From Candidatus Poribacteria bacterium (GTDB lineage: Bacteria; Poribacteria; WGA-4E; WGA-3G), in the NCBI GenBank assembly GCA_028824575.1, contig JAPPDN010000999.1, positions 1 to 16,819 of the forward strand: a stretch of DNA of 16,819 nucleotides, read 5' to 3'. The notes beneath the pieces are model-generated. The model searched no databases. It saw nothing but the letters and a program-made list of their open reading frames with translations, and was not told where the DNA came from. This document shows, piece after piece, positions 1 through 6,780 of the stretch (its first letter is position 1; each line of letters opens with the position of its first letter). The position numbers and the translations under genes were made by a program.

Positions 1-1
1 T

Positions 2-1165
2 ATCCTTCTGATTACCCTTGCCTTCCAATTTACACTCTTGGGGACTTTCATTACGCGTAGCGGAATTATCACATCAGTGCATGCTTTCGGCGGATCGGGT
101 ATTGGTGGGTATTTCCTGAGTTTCATCTTCGCTTCAACAGCCGGAGTCATTGGACTCATCATCTATCGTTGGAACCGGCTTAAGAGCGCGAATCGTCTCG
201 AATCCCTTCTCTCCCGCGAAAGTGCCTTTCTTCTGAATAACTGGCTCCTTGTCGGGTTAACCCTAATTATCCTCTGGGGTACTTTGTGGCCGATCATCTC
301 CGAAGCGATTAATGGTGAAAAATCTTCTGTTCCTGAAGCGTTTTTCAATAAAGTTGTGATTATTCCGGGGTTGCTGCTGCTGTTCTTGACGGGTGCTGGT
401 CCAATCATCTCGTGGAAGAAGATTACTGCGAACAACTTCCGACGCATGTTTTTATTCCCGCTTGTTATCGGTTTAATTGGGGGTGCTTTGACATGGGGAT
501 TCCTTGCTTTAATAGGGTATACGTTTCCGCTGTACTCAGTGCTCTGCAGTTTTGCAGCCGTTTTTGTGGTTGCCGCAATCTTTGCAGAATTTTATCGGGG
601 TGCGAAGCTCCGGGCAAAACGACAAGAGACCTCCTTCGTCAACGGCTTGAATCTCCTTATCCAGCGTAACAAGAGACGATACGGCGGTTACATCATCCAT
701 ATCGGCATCGTTATCCTCTATATAGGCATTATGGGATCGAAAGGCTATTTTTTGCTTGAATCTAAAAGCATGACACTCGGTGAATCAATGGAAGTAGGCG
801 AGTATAAACTGACGATGATAGACGCGTTTGAGAAAGAATACGCGAACTATCTTCGGAGCGGTGTTATTTTTGATGTTGCAAAGAACGGGAAACGAATAGG
901 AACAATGGAACCCGCGCTTCACGCCTACTACAGGGCAAAACCGGATGAGGAACCTACCAAGGAATCAGCTATCCATCACTTGGGTATGAATGATCTCTAT
1001 GTTGCGCTTGCCAACGTTCCACGAGATATCAAGACAGGAGGTGTTGTGAACGTTCAGGCGTATTACAACCCTCTGATTGGCATCGTCTGGATTGGTGTTG
1101 CTGTGATGGTGTTGGGTGGTATTGTTGCGATAGCCGAGAAGTCTGAACGCAGTAGAGATTCGTGA
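2..1165 (+). CDS. ccmF: Cytochrome c haem lyase subunit CcmF, C-terminal part (5' end outside window)
   Basis: This is the 3' part of CcmF, the inner-membrane core of the System I haem lyase that attaches haem to apocytochrome c on the periplasmic side. The frame is open to the first base (reading ILLITLAFQFTLLGTF), so the TTG at 38 is not a start. The family hallmark GTFITRSG...SVHAFG is present, with the conserved His codon at 80-82. A second conserved histidine follows in GGYIIHIG at about 698-700. In E. coli CcmF the equivalent histidines are haem ligands (family knowledge). Several hydrophobic segments alternate with a periplasmic-type soluble stretch (about 760-1050) before the last membrane helix (about 1075-1125), as expected for a CcmF C-terminus. 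The WWD motif would lie upstream. The stop TGA overlaps a possible GTG of the next gene, which indicates an operon with the CcmH-like gene. Identity is confident. Confidence 0.93.
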   Translation: MLLITLAFQFTLLGTFITRSGIITSVHAFGGSGIGGYFLSFIFASTAGVIGLIIYRWNRLKSANRLESLLSRESAFLLNNWLLVGLTLIILWGTLWPIISEAINGEKSSVPEAFFNKVVIIPGLLLLFLTGAGPIISWKKITANNFRRMFLFPLVIGLIGGALTWGFLALIGYTFPLYSVLCSFAAVFVVAAIFAEFYRGAKLRAKRQETSFVNGLNLLIQRNKRRYGGYIIHIGIVILYIGIMGSKGYFLLESKSMTLGESMEVGEYKLTMIDAFEKEYANYLRSGVIFDVAKNGKRIGTMEPALHAYYRAKPDEEPTKESAIHHLGMNDLYVALANVPRDIKTGGVVNVQAYYNPLIGIVWIGVAVMVLGGIVAIAEKSERSRDS

Positions 1166-1182
1166 TAAACGAGGTTAAGACG

Positions 1183-1761
1183 ATGAAAACTCGAAGATTT
1201 GAACGCATGACAATATCCAATGAATTTTTAATTCTTAATTTTCTTTCGATTGTCGTGCTTCTCACCGTCTGTAGTTTTATTGTCAACGGGTACGCGCAGA
1301 CCGAAGCGTCTCAGTCCGCAGAATCGGCGGGTGTGACGGATGCCACGGTTGCGTCCGATTTAGATGAGCTGCTCACTACGGTTTACTGTTACTGTGGGTG
1401 TACAAGAGAGACAATTGAAGTGTGTACGTGCGGCACGGCAATGGAGATTGAGAGCAATTTTCAGGATCGGCTGCTCGCTGGCGAAACCGTTGAACAGATT
1501 CGCACCGATTATCTTGACACATACGGACCGCAATATTATGCAGTCATGCCTGTAGAAGGTATTAACCTACTTGCGTACGCCATGCCGGTTATCATACTTG
1601 CTCTCATTGGAGGGGTTGTCTTCGTTGTGCTCCGAAGGTCAACAAGATCAATGCAGCAGGCTGTGTCAGAAGATGGGAGCGGAGAAGCGGGGCATCAAGT
1701 TTCTGATGAGACCGTCCAGCAGGTTGAAGCTGAACTGGAAAGATATAAGCGGGAAGGTTAG
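1183..1761 (+). CDS. ccmH: CcmH-like cytochrome c biogenesis protein with CYCGC/CTCG cysteine motif
   Basis: CcmH-like thiol protein of 192 aa, expected to reduce or hold the cysteines of apocytochrome CxxCH sites for CcmF. ATG 1183 is chosen because GAGG (1171-1174) lies 8 nt upstream; a GTG at 1162 overlapping the ccmF stop is the alternative. Residues 16-38 form a signal or anchor helix. Next comes the cysteine region YCYCGC (Cys69, 71, 73) and CTCG (Cys81, 83), then a helical stretch with a YGPQYYAVMP-like motif that matches the CcmH pattern DRYG...P. A second membrane helix spans about 132-150, and a charged tail contains VEAELERYK. Classical CcmH has LRCxxC; here that site is replaced by a five-cysteine motif. 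Variants of this kind occur in CcmH/NrfF-like proteins outside Proteobacteria, to my recollection. The assignment rests on position after ccmF, topology and motif order. Confidence 0.82.
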   Translation: MKTRRFERMTISNEFLILNFLSIVVLLTVCSFIVNGYAQTEASQSAESAGVTDATVASDLDELLTTVYCYCGCTRETIEVCTCGTAMEIESNFQDRLLAGETVEQIRTDYLDTYGPQYYAVMPVEGINLLAYAMPVIILALIGGVVFVVLRRSTRSMQQAVSEDGSGEAGHQVSDETVQQVEAELERYKREG

Positions 1762-1822
1762 ACTCGGCAATTTTATCGTAACGGAATTGATTTTCACGCG
1801 TGTACTTCAAAAAGGGGCTTTT

Positions 1823-2173
1823 ATGTCTGTTCTTGTGCTTTTATGGATGGTAATCTTTGGAATTCTGCTACTCGTTTATTTGGGGTTTCCGATTTTCTCA
1901 AAAACGGGTGGACAACATGCTGTAACGTCCGAAGAGGCTATTGAAGAACGGCGGCGGGTACTTTTTCAGGAACGTGAAAGCAGCTACGCAGCGTTGGCGG
2001 ATCTCGATGAAGATTATGAAACAGGGAAACTCTCAGAAGCCGATTATCAGGAGCTACGCGAGGAGCTTTTACAAGAGACTGCACGCGTCATCACGCAACT
2101 CGAAAATGAATCTTTGTCGGATGTAGAAGCAGAGATTGAACGATTTAAACAGCAACAACAACGCGGAACATAA
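1823..2173 (+). CDS. CcmI-like short membrane protein (N-terminal CcmI module only)
   Basis: A 116-aa protein starting at ATG 1823, with GGGG (1814-1817) 5 nt upstream. The frame is open further upstream (from 1571), but that part overlaps ccmH and reads as noise. Residues 2-24 are one membrane helix. A charged, probably coiled-coil cytosolic part follows, with the signature DLDEDYETGKLSEADYQELR at about 60-79. This is the conserved element of the CcmI N-terminal module (L..L..DYE.GKLS..DY..L). Full CcmI proteins add a second helix and a periplasmic TPR domain that holds apocytochrome c; both are absent here. The tail VEAEIERFK nearly copies the tail of the upstream CcmH-like protein. It sits 61 nt after ccmH in the same operon, so a role in cytochrome c maturation is inferred. 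Confidence 0.72.
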   Translation: MSVLVLLWMVIFGILLLVYLGFPIFSKTGGQHAVTSEEAIEERRRVLFQERESSYAALADLDEDYETGKLSEADYQELREELLQETARVITQLENESLSDVEAEIERFKQQQQRGT

Positions 2174-2190
2174 CATGTACAAGAACGCAT

Positions 2191-2304
2191 CTGATATGCG
2201 GTTGAAATGCAGGTCGCATTTGGGCGAGTACGCCGCAAAACCGCACCTACCAAGCGGGGCAACTGATATGCGGTTGGAAACCGTACTTATTAGGAGGGGC
2301 AACT
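2191..2304 (+). repeat. Nested degenerate direct repeats with small hairpins in the gap before the carboxypeptidase-regulatory-like gene
   Basis: Two direct repeats are interleaved here. CTGATATGCGGTTG occurs at 2191-2204 and 2263-2276 (period 72). A 27-nt unit beginning AAACCG and ending GGGGCAACT occurs at 2238-2264 and 2278-2304 (period 40), with 21 of 27 positions equal and most differences transitions. The second copy contains a small hairpin CGGTT-GGA-AACCG (2271-2283). A reading frame happens to stay open across the area, but its translation looks unlike protein. The pattern fits a decayed intergenic repeat element family. I cannot count copies elsewhere in the genome. Confidence 0.6.
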
Positions 2305-2333
2305 CGCAATTTGGCTCTATCACCGTCCGGTGT

Positions 2334-3581
2334 ATGAGTCGTCTGTTAGCGATTGTCCTAATTTTTTTCTCTTCGCTCTCTGCGCTATATGCCCAAACGG
2401 CAGAACTCGGCGACATCCAAGGCACAGTTATTGACAGAAAACTCGAAAAACCGCTTGTTGCACATCCTATAATTCTCACGATTCATAAAGCTGATACCGT
2501 TGAGACCAAAGAGATAACCACAGATGAAAACGGGAACTACCGCTTCGCGGAGTTGCCGCTTGATCCGAATATCCACTACACGGTTTCAACTGTTCATGAC
2601 GATACTAACTACACTGAGAAGGATTTGGTTCTGTCAACTTGGGTTCCGACTATCAAGATTAACTTTGGGATTGGGGCGTTTGCGGATGACGATACGCAAA
2701 TCGTTGTCAAGTCGCATACTTTTATCATTGGACCGCCGCCTCAGGACCACCCGCCAGATGGTGCTGTTACAGTTGCTGAGGCAATTGGGATTGAAAACCT
2801 AAGTGATCTACCTTTTAGAACAACACATGGTACGCAAAAAGTTGGGATACATTTAACACTCCCGCAAGACACTGAAAGGTTTGAACCACATCCGCCAGTG
2901 GAACTCACGATAGACGCTGCCACCAATCAGGTTATTCTCAAAACCCCATTACCGCCTGGAGAATCGCACTTAGGCTACAACTATATTTCTCACGTTGGAA
3001 AAACCGGATTGGACCTATCCCGTCGCTTGAATTTTAACACGATGAGATTTTACGTCTTTATTCCAGAAGGTATTGGTTTGGTGCCGCGTGCCAAATTTTT
3101 CGGGACACCGAGACGCGAACAAATCCATGGTAGCGTATATCTAATATATGAGAGCAATGAGGATCAGACGTTCGCGGCGGGTAAGAAGATTGACTTAGCA
3201 CTTAATATAAATATGGGTGTTGCTCGCGGTGCTTTACCGGAGCAGACATCCAATCTCGGACAGTTGATTCTTATCGCTGTCGCAGCGGCGTTGACTGGCG
3301 GATTTTTTGTGGCAGCACTTTTCAAACTCCGCGCAGCCAATAATACGACGGAACCTGATACGGATGATGCGTCAGCACCTCCGGATGCAGGTTGGCTTCT
3401 TAAACTAAACCCTGACGATCGCGAACATGTGCGCGTCGCAAGGCTTGAATTTATAACGCATCTTGATGATAAGTACGAGAGGCAAGAGATCTCGGAGCGT
3501 GTCTACAAACGCTTGCGCCGAGAGCAAACAGAACGCCTCACCACACTCTTAGAACAACAAAAAAGGGGAAACAATGCATAG
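2334..3581 (+). CDS. Carboxypeptidase-regulatory-like domain protein with one TM helix and CcmI-like tail
   Basis: A protein of 415 aa when started at ATG 2334, which gives a clean signal peptide (hydrophobic core 4-18, likely cleavage after ALYA at residue 20). The frame is open back to 2136, but that part overlaps the previous gene and crosses repeats. No strong ribosome site precedes 2334, so the start is inferred from the signal peptide. Residues about 25-100 read as a carboxypeptidase-regulatory-like beta-sandwich (GDIQGTVID... then TTDENGNYRFAELP). A long extracytoplasmic region of unknown type follows. One membrane helix spans 308-331. The C-terminus (about 366-410) is charged and carries LDDKYERQEISERVYKRLRREQ, which resembles the CcmI-like module of the preceding gene. 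The stop overlaps the next start by 8 nt. Its place in the ccm operon suggests an envelope role linked to cytochrome maturation, but no function is known to me. Confidence 0.7.
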   Translation: MSRLLAIVLIFFSSLSALYAQTAELGDIQGTVIDRKLEKPLVAHPIILTIHKADTVETKEITTDENGNYRFAELPLDPNIHYTVSTVHDDTNYTEKDLVLSTWVPTIKINFGIGAFADDDTQIVVKSHTFIIGPPPQDHPPDGAVTVAEAIGIENLSDLPFRTTHGTQKVGIHLTLPQDTERFEPHPPVELTIDAATNQVILKTPLPPGESHLGYNYISHVGKTGLDLSRRLNFNTMRFYVFIPEGIGLVPRAKFFGTPRREQIHGSVYLIYESNEDQTFAAGKKIDLALNINMGVARGALPEQTSNLGQLILIAVAAALTGGFFVAALFKLRAANNTTEPDTDDASAPPDAGWLLKLNPDDREHVRVARLEFITHLDDKYERQEISERVYKRLRREQTERLTTLLEQQKRGNNA

Positions 3582-3969
3582 CAAACACCACATCGCTGAT
3601 TTGATAGTCATGTTGGGTCATTTAGACGAAAACGTTCGGGACACCGCGAAGGCAGAATTGATTGCCATAGGTAAACCGGCAATTCCGCAGCTCATCGATG
3701 TTCTTACCCAAGAGTGCTGGCATATATCCGGGTATGGTGCCGAGTTCTACACCCATATCGAAGAGTCTGCTATTCCGGTTTACATGGAACAGATGGCGAA
3801 TAACGCTTCGGAGATTTTGGCAGAAATCGGAGAGTCCACTGTCCCAGCACTGACGGCGGAACTCACCAGAGCCGAACGCGAGTTCTCGGAATGGTTTTAC
3901 AAGTACTTACGACCCGAACAGACGGACCGTCTTATCACGATGTTGGCGTATGTTAAGAAAGGCGAGTAA
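3574..3969 (+). CDS. HEAT-repeat protein, short paralogue
   Basis: A 131-aa soluble protein without a signal peptide. ATG 3574 overlaps the end of the preceding gene and has AAAAGGGG (3561-3567) as ribosome site. Residues 1-44 form a HEAT/PBS-lyase-like helix pair ending in AIGKPAIPQLIDVL. A second, weaker unit near 93-105 reads EIGESTVPALTAEL. The first 44 residues align without gaps to those of the next gene (about 24 identities by eye), so the two are tandem duplicates that diverged. The last 28 residues (FYKYLRPEQTDRLITML) resemble the tail of the preceding membrane protein (VYKRLRREQTERLTTLL). HEAT repeats are protein-interaction scaffolds (family knowledge); the partner is unknown. The stop codon is followed directly by the next ATG. 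Confidence 0.72.
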   Translation: MHSKHHIADLIVMLGHLDENVRDTAKAELIAIGKPAIPQLIDVLTQECWHISGYGAEFYTHIEESAIPVYMEQMANNASEILAEIGESTVPALTAELTRAEREFSEWFYKYLRPEQTDRLITMLAYVKKGE

Positions 3970-4584
3970 ATGGAGACGGAACACATTGTAGCCGATTTAA
4001 TCTATGATTTGTCAGAGTTGGATGACGATATCCGTGAGGCTGCAAAGGAAGAGTTAGTCGCTATAGGTGAACCTGCGATTCCGCAACTCGTTGAGGCACT
4101 CGCTGATAATCTTGGCGATGTGGTTGAACAAGCCACTGATGTCTTGGCTGCGATTGGTGAACCGGCAATACCTGCGCTTATTGAGGAGATGGCGGTCGCT
4201 GAGCGGTACCACGCACTCGCTCTCGGTGATACGCTGAGTCGTATAGGTGAACCAGCGGTACCGGTTTTGGTTGAAGCGTTATCTGATAAACTCAATGAAG
4301 AGTTCCGCGAATATGCAGCTCGTGCGCTCAATCTGATGGGGGTTTCGGCAATTGGTGCGATGCCTGCACTTATTCAGGCTTTGAACGATCCGTCGGGTGA
4401 TATTCGGTCTTATGCTGCATACACGTTTGCTAAACTGGAGGGTGCGGCAGCGGATGCGGTGCCTGCGCTTATCAAGGCACTTGATGATGAATCCGAAGAA
4501 GTCCAAAACCATGCGGCTTTTGCATTAGAAAAAATTGGAACCCCGGAAGCGAAACAGGCACTTGAAGCGTTCAGCCAAGCGTAA
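3970..4584 (+). CDS. HEAT-repeat protein, long paralogue
   Basis: A 204-aa soluble protein made almost wholly of HEAT repeats. A core (A/R)IGEPA(I/V)PxL(V/I)E occurs at residues 31, 61 and 91, an exact 30-residue period. Two further units follow (GAMPALIQALNDPSGDIRSYAA at about 129-150 and DAVPALIKALDDESEEVQNHAA at about 162-183), ending with a final helix. This is the EZ/PBS-lyase-like HEAT type, which normally forms a curved helical scaffold for binding other proteins. It has no signal peptide, so it is probably cytosolic. ATG 3970 follows the upstream stop with no gap, and the GGCGAG just before it is a weak ribosome site, so translational coupling is likely. It is the last gene of the ccm-linked operon. 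The function is unknown. Confidence 0.85.
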   Translation: METEHIVADLIYDLSELDDDIREAAKEELVAIGEPAIPQLVEALADNLGDVVEQATDVLAAIGEPAIPALIEEMAVAERYHALALGDTLSRIGEPAVPVLVEALSDKLNEEFREYAARALNLMGVSAIGAMPALIQALNDPSGDIRSYAAYTFAKLEGAAADAVPALIKALDDESEEVQNHAAFALEKIGTPEAKQALEAFSQA

Positions 4585-4977
4585 TGGAGAACAACAAAAG
4601 AGTTTTTCCAAAGCGCGCTATAGACCTGTACCCTGATGTGTGTCAATGGTTGGAGAGTTTTCTAAATGACCCGTCGTCATCTAAATAGACACACGATGAT
4701 AGGAGGTGCAGGTTTGTAAAATTTGCTGTATAATGCATTGCGTTGAGCGTTAAAAAACTTGAAAAAATCGCTCAGATATGGTATAATTAAAAAAAGTAGA
4801 ATGTTATATGTGTTGTATGAAGATTAAAAAAAAGGTGCAAATATCGCAATGTAATTAATAAAAGAATCAATTTGCTTATTTGTCCATCCATCTGATGTCG
4901 CTACGTTTATTGGACCAAACTGTGGCGTATTTGCGGTATCAGAATGGAATACGAAAAATTATTAGAAGGGAGCCAAG
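4585..4977. other. AT-rich intergenic region before korA
   Basis: This 393-nt gap holds no convincing gene. Its first 140 nt contain nested inverted repeats: GTGTGTC (4638-4644) pairs with GACACAC (4688-4694), and ATGAC (4666-4670) pairs with GTCAT (4676-4680). They surround a 17-codon open frame at 4666-4719. The middle has the promoter at 4759-4787. From about 4795 on there is an AT-rich leader of about 180 nt with A-runs, ending in the korA ribosome site AAGGGAG. No recognisable terminator with a T-run follows the HEAT gene. Confidence 0.6.
4759..4787 (+). promoter_or_regulatory. Promoter with extended -10 for korAB
   Basis: TTGAAA at 4759-4764, a 17-nt spacer and TATAAT at 4782-4787, preceded by TGG (the TGn extended -10). 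This is a near-ideal vegetative sigma-70-type promoter. Transcription would begin near 4794 and leave an untranslated leader of about 180 nt. The inverted repeat TGAGCG (4744-4749) / CGCTCA (4769-4774) brackets the -35 element and could be an operator. Confidence 0.7.
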
Positions 4978-6762
4978 ATGGCAAAGTACGATTTTGCAAT
5001 CGCTTTAGGAGGGGCACCCGGGCAAGGTATCGAAACTGCTGGCGAAAGCGTCAGCCAAATCTTTGCCCGGTATGGGCTGAACGTTTTTACTTACACCGCC
5101 TATCAATCCCTCATCCGCGGCGGTCACTCCTTCCTGACTATTCGAATCAGTTCTGAACCTGTTACGAACCACGGTGACAAGCTTGACCTGATTGTTGCCT
5201 TAGACCGGGGCAGTTTAGAGAAGCATTTGCCGCACGTCTCACCCGGTGGTGCACTTATCTATAACAGCGATGATGTCAAACAAGAACCGGAACGTGATGA
5301 CATCCAGTTGTGCCCTATTTCCTATAAAGAATTGACGAATGATCCTGATAGAAATAAGAGAATGCTGAATGTTTGTGCATCCAGTGTCGCTTTGCAGTTA
5401 GTCGGTGTGGATTTAAGCATGCTTGAGGATATCATTATCCGGGCGTTCCTCAAACGCAAGGGGCAAGCCGTAGTGGATGCGAACGTCGCTGCTGCTCGGG
5501 CAAGTTATAATTACGCCGCTGAACACTTTACACCGTTTGATGTCCAATTTGAGAAACAGGATCCACCATTGGCGTTCGGTAGTGGTAATATGTTGATGGC
5601 AATGGGCGGTGCATCCGCAGGTGTCAAATTTTACGCTGCCTATCCGATGAGTCCGTCAACAGGCATTCTCCACTGGATGGCCCCGAACGCTCGCGATCTC
5701 GGTATTATCGTCCGTCAATGTGAAGATGAAATCAGCGTTATTAACATGGTAATCGGTGCGGCACACACCGGTGCACGCGCAATGTGTGCGACGTCGGGTG
5801 GCGGTTTCGCACTCATGTCGGAAGCGATTGGCAGTGCAGGTATGATGGAAATTCCGATTGTTGTTGTTAATGTTCAACGCGGCGGTCCTTCCACAGGTTT
5901 ACCGACCAAAACCGAGCAGGGCGATTTATGGCAAGTTCTCGGCGCGAGCCAAGGTGATTTTCCGAAAATTGTTGTTTCACCTACCAGCATTATGGACGGA
6001 TTTAATACGATACCTGAACTCTTTAACCTCGTTGACAAGTTTCAGTGCCCCGGCATGGTACTCACGGATTTGTATTTGGCAGAAGGTCGCACGACATTCC
6101 CGCCGGATTCTATCAACTGGCAGCCGAAAATTGACCGTGGAGAATTAATCACCGAACAAGGGCAGACAGATGGTGAATATCTGCGTTACCAAATCACAGA
6201 CAGCGGGATTTCGCCCCGTGCTATCCCCGGCACGCCTGGGCACATGCACGTTGTTGCTACCGACGATCACGATGAAGATGGCGGCCTGATTAGTGATGAA
6301 TTCACGAATCCGCACAAACGTCGTGATATTATGGAGAAACGGCAGCGGAAAATGGACGGTATTGCTGAACGCCTCCCACCGCCGACGCTTGAAGGGCCGG
6401 AAGATGCTGAGGTCACGCTCATCGGGTGGGGCTCCACCCATGGTGTCATTAGCGAAGCAGCCGCGATGTTACGCGAGGCGGGCACGTCTACCAACCACAT
6501 TCATTTTAAGTGGCTTTATCCAATGGATGAAGATGCGGTCAACGAAGTGCTTGCGAAATCTGCGTATTCGATTATCGTTGAGTGCAACTACACGGGGCAA
6601 TTCGCCCGTTTCTTACGGGGTGAGACCGGCTTTAAGGCGGACAGTCATATCCGCAAATACGACGGTGAACCGTTTATGCCGCACCACGTTGTTGATGGCG
6701 CGCGCGAACTTCTGAACAGTAAAACGGATCTTTATGTCCCGTATCAAGAGATTGTTGTGTAA
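4978..6762 (+). CDS. korA: 2-oxoacid:ferredoxin oxidoreductase, fused gamma-alpha subunit (2-oxoglutarate type)
   Basis: A 594-aa fused gamma/alpha subunit of 2-oxoacid:ferredoxin oxidoreductase, which converts a 2-oxoacid (probably 2-oxoglutarate) plus CoA to acyl-CoA and CO2, reducing ferredoxin. ATG 4978 has AAGGGAG 5 nt upstream. Residues 1-190 are the gamma domain, with GAPGQGIETAGE (12-23) and AYQSLIRGGHS (41-51). The alpha (pyrimidine-binding) domain starts near 203 and shows YPMSPSTG (222-229), ATSGGGFALMSE (271-282) and RGGPSTGLPTKTEQGDL (301-317), all typical of KorA. A C-terminal transketolase-like domain follows (about 465-590, GWGSTHG). No ferredoxin-type CxxCxxC domain is fused, as in the two-subunit KorAB enzymes. 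korB follows 18 nt downstream. Substrate choice is inferred from resemblance to KorA; pyruvate or other 2-oxoacids cannot be excluded. Confidence 0.92.
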   Translation: MAKYDFAIALGGAPGQGIETAGESVSQIFARYGLNVFTYTAYQSLIRGGHSFLTIRISSEPVTNHGDKLDLIVALDRGSLEKHLPHVSPGGALIYNSDDVKQEPERDDIQLCPISYKELTNDPDRNKRMLNVCASSVALQLVGVDLSMLEDIIIRAFLKRKGQAVVDANVAAARASYNYAAEHFTPFDVQFEKQDPPLAFGSGNMLMAMGGASAGVKFYAAYPMSPSTGILHWMAPNARDLGIIVRQCEDEISVINMVIGAAHTGARAMCATSGGGFALMSEAIGSAGMMEIPIVVVNVQRGGPSTGLPTKTEQGDLWQVLGASQGDFPKIVVSPTSIMDGFNTIPELFNLVDKFQCPGMVLTDLYLAEGRTTFPPDSINWQPKIDRGELITEQGQTDGEYLRYQITDSGISPRAIPGTPGHMHVVATDDHDEDGGLISDEFTNPHKRRDIMEKRQRKMDGIAERLPPPTLEGPEDAEVTLIGWGSTHGVISEAAAMLREAGTSTNHIHFKWLYPMDEDAVNEVLAKSAYSIIVECNYTGQFARFLRGETGFKADSHIRKYDGEPFMPHHVVDGARELLNSKTDLYVPYQEIVV

Positions 6763-6780
6763 CAAAGGAGGATGAATCAG

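Noticed and set aside
2136..2333. Upstream in-frame extension of the carboxypeptidase-regulatory-like gene from ATG 2136
   Set aside because: It overlaps the previous gene, crosses the repeat element, and would place the signal peptide 66 residues inside the protein.
4002..4331. Minus-strand open frame opposite the HEAT gene
   Set aside because: Its Ser/Ala-rich repeats mirror the HEAT repeats of the + strand; it is a shadow.
4713..4734. Second promoter with TATAAT at 4729-4734
   Set aside because: No acceptable -35 element lies at a 15-19 nt distance.
6145..6441. Antisense open frames inside korA (also 6267-6500, 5656-5877)
   Set aside because: They are shadows of a strongly coding + strand gene, with no ribosome site or recognisable product.
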